This document shows, in pieces, positions 55,707-64,000 of a stretch of DNA of 64,000 nucleotides. The DNA comes from Armatimonadota bacterium (lineage in GTDB: Bacteria; Armatimonadota; Fimbriimonadia; Fimbriimonadales; ATM1). The stretch covers positions 24,809 to 88,808 of the forward strand of contig JAJPJR010000035.1 in NCBI GenBank assembly GCA_021324165.1, in the 5' to 3' direction. Under the pieces are notes generated by a model. It had not been told where the DNA came from, made no database searches, and was given only the letters and a program-made list of their open reading frames with translations. A program made the translations under genes and the position numbers. Every line of letters starts with the position of its first letter. Positions within the stretch are counted from its first letter, which is position 1.

Positions 55707-57755
55707 ATGAACTTAAAACGAAAAGCGTTCACATTGATCGAGATGCTTGTGGTGATTGCCATCACCGCGATCATTCTTACGCTGATTGCGGTGCCGCTCG
55801 TTCAAGGGTTCCGGCTGACGCGCGCGGCACAATCGTTTGCCGAAGCGCAGGCCATGGGCAAACAGGTGATTGACCGCATCTCGCGTGAGCTTGGCACCGC
55901 CGCGGCGGTTCTCGATAACTCGACGACCGCTTCGTCGGTCGAAATCCGCGTGCCTTTGGTCATTGCCAAAAACCCAGCCGACGATGCGCTCGACACGATC
56001 ATCGGAGGCGCAGAACCGCCGACGCCGCAATACGGAAGCGTGTACATTCTGTTTGGAAAAATTGACATCGTGCTTGCATCCAAAGGCGATCCAGGCAATC
56101 CGATTTACAACCCGTATCGCAATATGATTGACCCCACGCTCGTCAATCGAAGTCCGATTGGACAGGTAAGACTTCCGGTTGCGCCTGGCAACACGATCGT
56201 TCGGTATTGGGTCGGGCTGAGAAACGCCGAAGACGCCGCGGGAAATGCCGCGCACTACGTGAATCCGTGGTATCCGGTGCTTACCGGTGGAACCCGAGGG
56301 TCAGAAAACTTGTTCGTGCTTCGCCGCGCCGAGGTGCAGCCGTATATTTATAACCAGAACACCAACCGTTGGGAGCCGAACACAACGTTTTTTGCTGTGG
56401 ATGCAAACAATCAGATCATCATTAACGATCCGGGGTTTGCGGTGCTCGATCCCACAACGGTGATTGATAACCTCGCCGCGCATCAGGCAAGAGCGCGGGC
56501 ATGGCAGGCCGCCTCAACCGTGGTGGTGCAAGACCTTCGAACCGACATGATCGCGCCGGTCGTTGATGAACAGCAAAACGAAACGGTTTATGACTTTTTC
56601 ACGGTGATCGGAGGCGTTCGGCATTATGTTCCCCGGATTCGGCCGCTCGTAAGGTTTCAGCCGATCCGCGTTACGAACGAACCCGCCGGTGCAAATGAAC
56701 TGGTGCGCGTGGGCGTCGAAGCGGTTGATCCGCAAACCCGGTCGGCACCCGATGCTTATGAAACCCAGATGATCGCCTGGACGACCGATACGTTGGTGCG
56801 ATATTACGATCAAGATCCTCGGAACAACCCACCGCATTATGTGGGCAGATGGCGTCAGCCTAATGGGGGACCGATCACCGAAAACTATCTGAAAGAGATC
56901 GCTTATGTTCAGCCGAACGACAACGAACGGCTCGGCGGAACGCCTTACTTTAGAATGTCGGATTATATGGACGCCGCAAAAACCGGCCCGGTGTTGATCG
57001 GCAGTTATGTCACGGCAGGCGCCGCACCGCGTTTGGTGCTGTTTACGATGGATGAGCGGCGCGGACGTGTGATTCCGAGTTTTCCGGTGCGGAATGCGCT
57101 GGGCTACATTCCGCTGACGCCTACTTCCACCGCCAACAACAACTTTCTCGGCTGGTTCAATTCGCCAAGCGCGAATCAACAAACGCGCCTTCTTGCGCGC
57201 AGGTTTGTGGACCTAAGAACGTTTGCCGCGGGAGGAAACGCTTTCAATCCGCTCACGTCGCCGGCACTCGGATTCAACAATCCGTTCGGAAAAATTGTGC
57301 CCGGAAGTGAAATCGTGTACGGGCCCGATCAAAGACCGGGACCGAACTTTGGCGAACCGATCCGGTACACGCGGGTTACCGCATCGCAGCGGCCGGGACT
57401 CAATCAGTACAAGATCAACTACACCGACATCACCGAGCCGGCAAACTATCAGGTAACCCTCGGCGTTCCCGATCCGGGCGTAGATGCCGATGTGCGCAAC
57501 TACATTCAGCCGCGATTCAAAAAAGGATATGTGGAGTTCGACAGCGACCCCAATCTTGTTCTGCCTGCTGGGAACATCACCATTCAATACGACTTCCAAC
57601 TGAACGAAGCCACCGACTACATGGCGGTTGACTACAACTCCGATCAGCAGTTTCAAATTGAAATGACACTCAGAAGATTTCCGTCCACCGACGATCGGCA
57701 CTCGCAATCCGTGACGATCAAAGACACCGTTACAGTGAGGAATTTGCTTCGGTAA
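55707..57755 (+). CDS. Large prepilin-like protein, PilW-like position
   Basis: A 682-residue protein with MNLKRKA|FTLIEMLVVIAITAII and Glu5, followed by a long helix (AQSFAEAQAMGKQVIDRISREL) typical of PilW/GspJ. The remainder is Pro/Asn-rich and beta-like (IRYTRVTASQRPG, ITIQYDFQLNEATDY). Size is more than double a normal PilW. It has no close ribosome site beyond coupling (stop of the previous gene one base upstream). Confidence 0.88.
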   Translation: MNLKRKAFTLIEMLVVIAITAIILTLIAVPLVQGFRLTRAAQSFAEAQAMGKQVIDRISRELGTAAAVLDNSTTASSVEIRVPLVIAKNPADDALDTIIGGAEPPTPQYGSVYILFGKIDIVLASKGDPGNPIYNPYRNMIDPTLVNRSPIGQVRLPVAPGNTIVRYWVGLRNAEDAAGNAAHYVNPWYPVLTGGTRGSENLFVLRRAEVQPYIYNQNTNRWEPNTTFFAVDANNQIIINDPGFAVLDPTTVIDNLAAHQARARAWQAASTVVVQDLRTDMIAPVVDEQQNETVYDFFTVIGGVRHYVPRIRPLVRFQPIRVTNEPAGANELVRVGVEAVDPQTRSAPDAYETQMIAWTTDTLVRYYDQDPRNNPPHYVGRWRQPNGGPITENYLKEIAYVQPNDNERLGGTPYFRMSDYMDAAKTGPVLIGSYVTAGAAPRLVLFTMDERRGRVIPSFPVRNALGYIPLTPTSTANNNFLGWFNSPSANQQTRLLARRFVDLRTFAAGGNAFNPLTSPALGFNNPFGKIVPGSEIVYGPDQRPGPNFGEPIRYTRVTASQRPGLNQYKINYTDITEPANYQVTLGVPDPGVDADVRNYIQPRFKKGYVEFDSDPNLVLPAGNITIQYDFQLNEATDYMAVDYNSDQQFQIEMTLRRFPSTDDRHSQSVTIKDTVTVRNLLR

Positions 57756-57767
57756 AGGCCAGAGGAT

Positions 57768-60704
57768 ATGACGAAACACAGTTCAAACGCGCGGCAGCGA
57801 GGTTCCACAATCATCGTGGTTCTTGCGGTTTTGCTTGTGCTTGGGATTCTTTCTCTGGTGTTCACACGCATCATTTCTGGAGCGGCATTTGGCGCGCTGG
57901 TTGGAACCGATCGTTCGCGCGCAACCGGTTTATCCCAAGATGGCATCCGTTACTGTTTTGCGCAGCTCAGGTTTTCGGAAGACGGAGCCGACTGGAGGCC
58001 CGCGCCGCCCATTGATCAAACGGACAACCTTCCCGGTCTTGGTCCGAATTACGATCCCGATAATCCTGCGGCAACCAATCCCGATCCTGACTACTATTGG
58101 CTTCGCCGCCAGATGATTCCCGGCAATCCCGATCCGAACGACCGCGGCGGCCCCGACGGGCTTGGGTATTTCACCCGGCTCAATTTCGACCGCGGGCGCG
58201 CGCTGGTTAGGGTTCGGTTTTCGCCCAGCGATCCAAGTTTGTTTACGGTGCCCAATCAGCCGCTTTCCATCAGCGCGAAACTTCGCTCTTACACGATCAT
58301 CGAATCGGTCGGAAGGCCGCTGGTGTTCAATCCTCTCGATCCGACATCGGCCCGCGAACCGGACATCCAAAACGGCCGGATGCTGAGCGCAATCGTGCCG
58401 ATCGGGATTATCGAATCGGGACTTTATGTTTCCAATATTGACAAGCGCACCACGCCGATCGAATTCGGCTCGCCCATCAATTTCGGATCGAATTTTATGG
58501 GCCAGCCCGTGCACGTGCCGATGATCGTTGGAGGCACGAAGGCTGCGGCGCCGAACAGTTATCCGGGCGGGCAGATCACACTCGGATGCCCGATTTACAT
58601 CAACGGATCGTGGAGAATTCCGGGCGACACGTCGCAAAACTCCGGCATGTTCGTAACGCTTCACGAAGCGCTCGGCGATCAGATCAACGTGTACGGCTCG
58701 ATCGAATTCAGCGAATCTCCGCAAGCGCTTCGCGTGCAGCGCATCAGCCTTGCCGGCAATTTCGAGACGAACTTCAGCATGGATGTGCTTCCCAGCGCCG
58801 ATCCCAACCATCAAACGTTCGGCGGAATTGTGAACGACATCGCCGATCATCCGGACGCGGGCGGATATCCGCGGTCGGTGGTTTATAAAGAGCCGCCGCT
58901 CATTGATGAAAAAGACCCGAACACCGGCGAACTTCGGTACCGATCGGTTACGCGCACCAGCGGCAAACTTGCGCAGGATTCGTTCGGCAACTACTTCAAT
59001 TTGGGACTGCTTGGCTATGGCCGCGGCGTGTTCTTGGATAATTCGCGAGACCTTCGCGGCGACAGCGAGGACGGCGATTTCACCCGCCGCTTCGATTGGA
59101 CGCATCCGAACAACGGACATTCCAGCTCGTATTGGCGCGGGCCGTATTACATTCCCAAATGCACCTCGATTCAGCTGCTGCGCGACGGTTTCGTCATCAC
59201 GCGGTTTCGCCATGCGCAAAACGACAATCGCGGCATCTGGCGCGATTATCAAAACAACCTGACGCTCAATTCGCAGCAAAGGCTCAGGTTCAAACTTGGG
59301 CTTGGCACCGACTCGCAAGTGCACATCATTAACGAACTCACGCCAGGCGTGGGGAACTTTGCCAATCCGAGCCCCGCAGATTTCGACATCGGGCCCGTTT
59401 TCAACGGCGTGATCTTCGGCGAAGGCGACCTGAAGGTGCGCGGAATCATTCCGAACAACATTCAAATGACTATCGTATCCATGGGAGATTTGTACGTTGA
59501 AGGAAGTGTTCTTAAGGGCACCAACCGATCTTCGATCGCGCTGCTTGCGCACGACAACGTTGTGCTCAACACCACGCAGATTCTGCTTGCGAGCCAGAAC
59601 ATCGCAGGGAACGATCTTGACATTTCGCAGGATGCCAACGATCCAAACAGTCCGCACCGCGTGCGCATCAGCCCGAATAATCCGTTGTACCTTTCGGCGC
59701 AGTTTCCGATTGATCCATTGACCGGAAACTCCTATCTTTCCGAATACACGTACAACAACCCGTCGCGCAACAACGCAAACCCGCCGATTCAGCCGTCGCT
59801 GTTCATTTCGCACGCGGCGCAGTTCGATTCGCAATCTTATTTCAATCTGCTCATCAATGAGTTTTCGGTCGCAACCCCGTCGTATCTATTTGAAAATGTC
59901 AATCCGCCAAACGCTGCGAGCCTGATTTTCGGCGGCGTAAACCCGATTCCAACGTACGGCCTTGCCGATCCGAACTGGCAGGTGCTTCCGCGCTACGAAA
60001 AACGACGGTTCGAGTTTTGGCCGATCACCGGCGTCAACGGCAACGGTCAATACAATCTGTTTGCCGATGGAAGCGAAAACGACTTTCAACTCAAAAAAGA
60101 CAACACGATCGCTCCGCCAGGCGGCAACGCGGACTATTTCGTAAGCCGCGCCGCGCTCGCGCCGCAGGATGTGCGCATCGAGGCCGTGATGTATGCACAG
60201 CAGGGAAGTTTCTTCGTGATTCCGGGCCTTTGGTTCAATCACGACCCGAACGATCGGCGCGACGCTTTCACAAACGCCGCCGACCGGTTTGGACAGTTCG
60301 GTGCAAATGTCGAGTATCCGTTTTATGCCGAACCGATTGATGTGAAGATCACGATTGTCGGCGCGGTAAGCGAAAACCTTCCGCCGCAGCAAGCCGATCA
60401 GAACGAATGGCTGCAGCATTGGGGATGGATTCCCAGCCAATACGGCGCCTCGCAGCAGTACATTCCCGATCAGCATTATCAACACGATGCGGGCGGAAAC
60501 CCGATGTTCACCAATGATTACGCGCCGAATCTCACTATCAATTACGATCCGGTGCTCATCAGCGGCAGGGTCAACGGCTCGATGGACTACACGAATGTGA
60601 ACGCCCCGCCGCTGCGAATGGACGGATTTGGCAGGACGCTTCCGCCGATGCCCAAACTGCCCGTAAGCACCAAGATCTTTTATTTCGGAGAGGTAAACCC
60701 GTGA
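57768..60704 (+). CDS. Giant prepilin-like protein, PilX/GspK-like
   Basis: A 978-residue protein with the signal SSNARQRG|STIIVVLAVLLVLG and no Glu5, the hallmark of PilX/GspK-type tip pilins. After the helix comes a huge Asn/Asp/Pro-rich extracellular part with several beta-helix-like turns (DLYVEGSVLKG, SIALLAHDNVVLN, NDLDISQD). Known PilX is ~170 and GspK ~320 residues. ATG lies 12 bases after the PilW-like gene, with AGAGGATATG upstream; the stop overlaps the next gene as GTGA. Confidence 0.88.
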   Translation: MTKHSSNARQRGSTIIVVLAVLLVLGILSLVFTRIISGAAFGALVGTDRSRATGLSQDGIRYCFAQLRFSEDGADWRPAPPIDQTDNLPGLGPNYDPDNPAATNPDPDYYWLRRQMIPGNPDPNDRGGPDGLGYFTRLNFDRGRALVRVRFSPSDPSLFTVPNQPLSISAKLRSYTIIESVGRPLVFNPLDPTSAREPDIQNGRMLSAIVPIGIIESGLYVSNIDKRTTPIEFGSPINFGSNFMGQPVHVPMIVGGTKAAAPNSYPGGQITLGCPIYINGSWRIPGDTSQNSGMFVTLHEALGDQINVYGSIEFSESPQALRVQRISLAGNFETNFSMDVLPSADPNHQTFGGIVNDIADHPDAGGYPRSVVYKEPPLIDEKDPNTGELRYRSVTRTSGKLAQDSFGNYFNLGLLGYGRGVFLDNSRDLRGDSEDGDFTRRFDWTHPNNGHSSSYWRGPYYIPKCTSIQLLRDGFVITRFRHAQNDNRGIWRDYQNNLTLNSQQRLRFKLGLGTDSQVHIINELTPGVGNFANPSPADFDIGPVFNGVIFGEGDLKVRGIIPNNIQMTIVSMGDLYVEGSVLKGTNRSSIALLAHDNVVLNTTQILLASQNIAGNDLDISQDANDPNSPHRVRISPNNPLYLSAQFPIDPLTGNSYLSEYTYNNPSRNNANPPIQPSLFISHAAQFDSQSYFNLLINEFSVATPSYLFENVNPPNAASLIFGGVNPIPTYGLADPNWQVLPRYEKRRFEFWPITGVNGNGQYNLFADGSENDFQLKKDNTIAPPGGNADYFVSRAALAPQDVRIEAVMYAQQGSFFVIPGLWFNHDPNDRRDAFTNAADRFGQFGANVEYPFYAEPIDVKITIVGAVSENLPPQQADQNEWLQHWGWIPSQYGASQQYIPDQHYQHDAGGNPMFTNDYAPNLTINYDPVLISGRVNGSMDYTNVNAPPLRMDGFGRTLPPMPKLPVSTKIFYFGEVNP

Positions 60705-63700
60705 AAGGATCGCTCATTAAATACGCATTGGCAATCGCCGCATCCGCGGCTTTTGCCGTTTCGGCATCTGCCCAGCCAACCGGCTATGCAAGGGTTCCCG
60801 TGCGCATTCATGCAGGAGTGCTTCTGCTCGACAGTTCGCTCGGCCCGGGCGGGGTTGCCGCCGATAACGATCCTTACGTCTTTTATAATCTGGATCGCCG
60901 CACCGATATCAAACCGCCAGGTTGGACGTTCGATAACCCGATTTCGCCCAGCACAGCGACGCCCGCAATTCAAGCGCGATGGGACGCCATCTATAACGCG
61001 CTTTTCGGAACCCCCGGCCCATTCCCTGTGGGAACCCGCATCGGCAAAAATACCGCGCCCTATTGGGAAGTAACGCTCAGCCAGATTTCCGAAGAAAACA
61101 TCACCAAATTCGATGTCTTATATATCCACTCTTCGGGAAATCTCAGCTTGTCTCCGAGCGACCGCGAAAAAATCCGCATCTTTTTGGATGCCGGCGGAAC
61201 GCTTTGGTTTGATAAGGCTACTTCGCAAACCGTTGATTCGTTCAACGGTTTCCCCGTTCCGTTTACCGTTACCAACGGCGGCGCAAACCCCTCGGTCGTC
61301 CAGCCCAATCACCCGATTCTCTCTTATCCTTATCGCCTCACTCCCTATGAAGCCGCATACATGGGAGTGCACCAAGGCACGCACGCAATCTTGGGCGATA
61401 CGCTCGCCAATCTCGGTTTCCCGGGCGGCAACTGGTACGAAATCCTGTCGCCGATCGAAGCCGACATCTATCGGCTCAATCCGATCATCGTCAATTCGGC
61501 AGGAACCGTGTTGGGAGTTGCGCAGATGGGCAACGGCTATCTCATCGCAAGCAGCAGCAACATCACGTCGCGCATCAACGAACCCGCAGGCGGCACAAAC
61601 CTGGGCGGCCTCGGCCCGAACTCCGGTCCCGTCGGCGGCGAAAACTTCAAAAACATTCCGCTGACCGAACTGAAGTTCATGTACAACATGATCGCGCTCG
61701 GCGGCGCGCACCCAGCGCTTAGCAAAGGCAGCCGACGCAACAACGCATCGTATGATGAAATCGGCGCGCCGCTGCTCGAACTTTGGCACGATTACAACCT
61801 GAATTGCAGTTATGGAGACACCAGCAACTACTTTTCACCGGTTGTGTTCAAAGGCGCCGTGTTCGTGACCACCGGCAACAAACTGTACGCCTATAAAACC
61901 GATTTCGACCGCGATTTGGATGGCGATGGCAACAACGATGATGGATTCCAAGACGCAAGCATCGGCGCCACCCGCGATCTCATCTGGGCAAGCACCGACA
62001 TGCCGGGCCCCCTCAGCAGTCCTGTGTGCGTCGAGGTCGCTAACCCCACCGGAAACGCCAAAAGGAACATGGTTTTTGTGGAAGACGTGAACGGGCAGGT
62101 GCACGTTTTCAACGCGTTCCCCAAACAAAACGGCAGACTGCTCGGACCCAATCCGATCGCCGAAATCGCCACGATCAACCCGCCGACTCCGGGTCTTTCA
62201 TGGGACACGTCGGTAGATGGCCGCGGGCCGTATTCGCCCGTAGAAATGGAAGGCTTGGTTTATGTGTTCGATACGGTTTCTCCGGGATTCGGTCAGCGCA
62301 ACGGCCGCGTTTGGGTGATTGACGCGGCAACCCTCACGCGCGCCAACACGTCGGGCTCCGATTGGGATGCGCGCGGAACCGGATCGCCCAACCTTCCAGA
62401 ACCAGGAGGCGCTCCCACCATCGGCTACATCCCGGTTTCCGACGGCTCAGGCGGCTTCGACAAGGTGATCTACCTGAGCAACCGGTCATCGCTCACCGGC
62501 AACTCGGTGGGACTCTCCAGCGTGTGGTGCGGCGTGCGGGACGAATCTCCGACCGTCGTCCGCAACGCGAACAACATTCAACTCACCACGCGCGCCGCAA
62601 CCAAAGGACTTCGGGTGTTCATGCCCAACGGGCCATCGAGTTACGGCTTCCGCGTGTATCTCATAGACACAAACACCGGCATTCCGCTCACTCCTGCACA
62701 AACACGGTTTTATCTTACGGGCAATGCGCTGCAGTTCGGCCCCGGCCAAATCCAACTCGATACGAACGGCTCACTCCCTGCCAACATCGGCGTGCGGGTG
62801 GATTATCATATTGATTGGGGCACCGGCGCTCCCAACCTCATCAGCCAGCTCATTCGCGGGCAGCTGTATTTTCCCGACGACATCAACCGCGAACGCCGCG
62901 TTCTCAAGTCCATGGCGCTTGCGCCCAACGGCAATCTGTTCGTTACCACCAGCAACGAATTCAACGGCGGATCGCTGTTCTGTCTCAACGAATTCACCCG
63001 CGGACAGTTCAAGCTTGTTTACAGGTGGGATCTGCACGACGGCTACACCGTAACCCTCAATGGCAACCAGCGTGTAACCGTAGATTCGGCGCTCATTGAC
63101 CGCGATGATCTTTGGCTGATGTTCCCAAGCATTTCTGCAAACCCATATCCGACGCTTTCACGATTGCATTTTCACGGCAGTCCGGTCATTCGAAACAACG
63201 TCTGCTATGTAACCGTTTCGGCGATACAACGCCTCAATAACATCCCGTTCGGCTTCCCGGCGACGTACATCCTTGCATTCGACGCGGCGCCCACGCGCGA
63301 AGATATCCGCCTTCCCGGCGGCATCCCCGACGGCATGCGCATCCGCCAGCCCGACATCGCAGCAAGCACCAACAAAGGCAACCCCGAACGGTTCGTTACG
63401 CTGCAAAACGGTCAAGCCGATATTGACACGTCCTCCGGAACGGTTCGATTTCGAAACATGATGTCCAATAACAATGGCGACATGCGCAACGCATTCAGTT
63501 CGTCAATGCCGATCATCGTGTCGGGCAACAGCATGCCCGAACAGCTGATAGATCCGAACGCTTCCGGCTCCAGGTGGAGCCCGCTCCTTTGGTTTTTCGG
63601 ATACACAGGCATGCAAAACGATTCGCCGCCGATGCTGATGGGCAACACCTTATATGTGGCCGGCGGGAACTTCTTCGCGGCGGTGGTGAGAGGGCTCTTC

Positions 63701-64000
63701 CCGCCCATCATGAAGCCCGCGTTGTTTGCAATGGATGCGGAAATCTCGCCGAACGATCCCACCATCATCACCTGGACAGGGCATCCGGGTTTGCACCAGG
63801 TCAGATGGATCATCCGCGACCTCAGCCTGCCGATCGGGTTCTATTCGAACCCGCACGTGCGCTGGCCGTCGGGCGAAGGCGTTCAGTCGTTCAACGATTT
63901 CGTCACGCGCGTTGATCAAACCGTGCTGCGCGATGGCGTGGCCGATATGGCGCTCGGAGTGATCGGCGGCGATGGAACGTTGGTTTCCTGGGCCGCAACC
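60701..64000 (+). CDS. Secreted PQQ-type beta-propeller protein, PilY1-like position (partial, runs off window)
   Basis: A frame of at least 1100 codons, open to the window edge. The N-terminus is a signal peptide (ALAIAASAAFAVSASAQ). Residues ~110-270 look like a DUF4159-type domain (YIHSSGNLSLSPSDREKIRIF then AGGTLWFD). From ~380 PQQ/beta-propeller repeats appear (FKGAVFVTTGNKLYAYKTD, KNGRVWVIDAATL-like, LAPNGNLFVTTSN). A calcium-type loop DRDLDGDGNNDDG lies at ~403-415. GTG 60701 overlaps the PilX-like stop and follows GGAGAGG. The place after PilX is that of PilY1, whose propeller also binds calcium; sequence similarity itself is not established. Confidence 0.85.
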   Translation, partial: MKGSLIKYALAIAASAAFAVSASAQPTGYARVPVRIHAGVLLLDSSLGPGGVAADNDPYVFYNLDRRTDIKPPGWTFDNPISPSTATPAIQARWDAIYNALFGTPGPFPVGTRIGKNTAPYWEVTLSQISEENITKFDVLYIHSSGNLSLSPSDREKIRIFLDAGGTLWFDKATSQTVDSFNGFPVPFTVTNGGANPSVVQPNHPILSYPYRLTPYEAAYMGVHQGTHAILGDTLANLGFPGGNWYEILSPIEADIYRLNPIIVNSAGTVLGVAQMGNGYLIASSSNITSRINEPAGGTNLGGLGPNSGPVGGENFKNIPLTELKFMYNMIALGGAHPALSKGSRRNNASYDEIGAPLLELWHDYNLNCSYGDTSNYFSPVVFKGAVFVTTGNKLYAYKTDFDRDLDGDGNNDDGFQDASIGATRDLIWASTDMPGPLSSPVCVEVANPTGNAKRNMVFVEDVNGQVHVFNAFPKQNGRLLGPNPIAEIATINPPTPGLSWDTSVDGRGPYSPVEMEGLVYVFDTVSPGFGQRNGRVWVIDAATLTRANTSGSDWDARGTGSPNLPEPGGAPTIGYIPVSDGSGGFDKVIYLSNRSSLTGNSVGLSSVWCGVRDESPTVVRNANNIQLTTRAATKGLRVFMPNGPSSYGFRVYLIDTNTGIPLTPAQTRFYLTGNALQFGPGQIQLDTNGSLPANIGVRVDYHIDWGTGAPNLISQLIRGQLYFPDDINRERRVLKSMALAPNGNLFVTTSNEFNGGSLFCLNEFTRGQFKLVYRWDLHDGYTVTLNGNQRVTVDSALIDRDDLWLMFPSISANPYPTLSRLHFHGSPVIRNNVCYVTVSAIQRLNNIPFGFPATYILAFDAAPTREDIRLPGGIPDGMRIRQPDIAASTNKGNPERFVTLQNGQADIDTSSGTVRFRNMMSNNNGDMRNAFSSSMPIIVSGNSMPEQLIDPNASGSRWSPLLWFFGYTGMQNDSPPMLMGNTLYVAGGNFFAAVVRGLFPPIMKPALFAMDAEISPNDPTIITWTGHPGLHQVRWIIRDLSLPIGFYSNPHVRWPSGEGVQSFNDFVTRVDQTVLRDGVADMALGVIGGDGTLVSWAAT

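Noticed and set aside
57930..59834. A 634-codon minus-strand frame opposite the giant PilX-like gene
   Set aside because: Shadow of the sense gene; Arg/Val-rich, no recognisable protein.

Overview
The window is a gene-dense, roughly 55% GC bacterial chromosome segment made almost entirely of ordinary single-copy genes. I see no rRNA, insertion sequence, prophage or CRISPR array. The best taxonomic guess is Armatimonadota (Fimbriimonadia-like). That rests on the style of the class III prepilin signals (A|FTLIELLVVMAIIA), very large pseudopilins with a beta-propeller partner, a UbiA prenyltransferase beside GtrA, and a tetraether-synthase-type radical SAM protein. It is an inference from gene content, not a computed phylogeny. 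Genes are packed into operons with 1-11 base overlaps (ATGA, GTGA, TTGA). Internal genes have strong GGAGG ribosome sites, while several operon-leading genes have a -10-like TANNNT box only 6-9 bases before the start codon and look leaderless.

Layout. 44-5410 (minus): a sugar ABC importer (binding protein and two permeases, no ATPase) followed by a beta-helix/PA14 protein. 5400-16659 (plus): hutU, a lipoprotein-type trypsin-like protease, a COG1964/Tes-like radical SAM enzyme, an Lgt-like membrane protein, two small membrane proteins, a large secreted glycosidase-like protein, hutI and deoB. 16720-18855: rpoN and a metallophosphoesterase. 18861-23417: a DinG-like helicase divergent from an ABC exporter pair. 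23399-32366 (minus): aroE, gtrA, ubiA (DPPR-synthase-like), yqeG, mltG, ruvX, then pstA, pstC, pstS behind a candidate Pho box, a PhoPQ-activated-like protein and a Lon-N protein. 32449-39862: a soluble GAF-PAS histidine kinase, serS, a thioesterase and tpiA on the minus strand, then eno, pyk and an FtsB/DivIC-like gene. 39865-45953 (minus): mutL, ruvC, a FadN-type fusion, etfB and etfA. 46003-51711: glutamate formimidoyltransferase, a class II aldolase, a DUF1801 protein, tRNA-Leu(UAA), comEC-like, fabI, a lipoprotein and a LigD-type polymerase. 51779-64000 (plus): prepilin peptidase, four prepilin-like proteins and a secreted PQQ-type beta-propeller protein that runs off the window.

How they work together. 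HutU, HutI and formimidoyltransferase are three of the four steps from histidine to glutamate, but they are scattered over three loci. Tpi, enolase and pyruvate kinase are lower glycolysis. FadN-like, EtfA and EtfB serve fatty-acid oxidation and FabI serves synthesis. PstSCA imports phosphate, with pstB not nearby. The last 12 kb have the same gene order as the minor-pilin/PilY1 tip operon of type IV pili (FimU-PilV-PilW-PilX-PilY1), with giant subunits. The two most interesting places are this tip-like operon and the radical SAM/Lgt-like pair, which may make or remodel membrane-spanning lipids.
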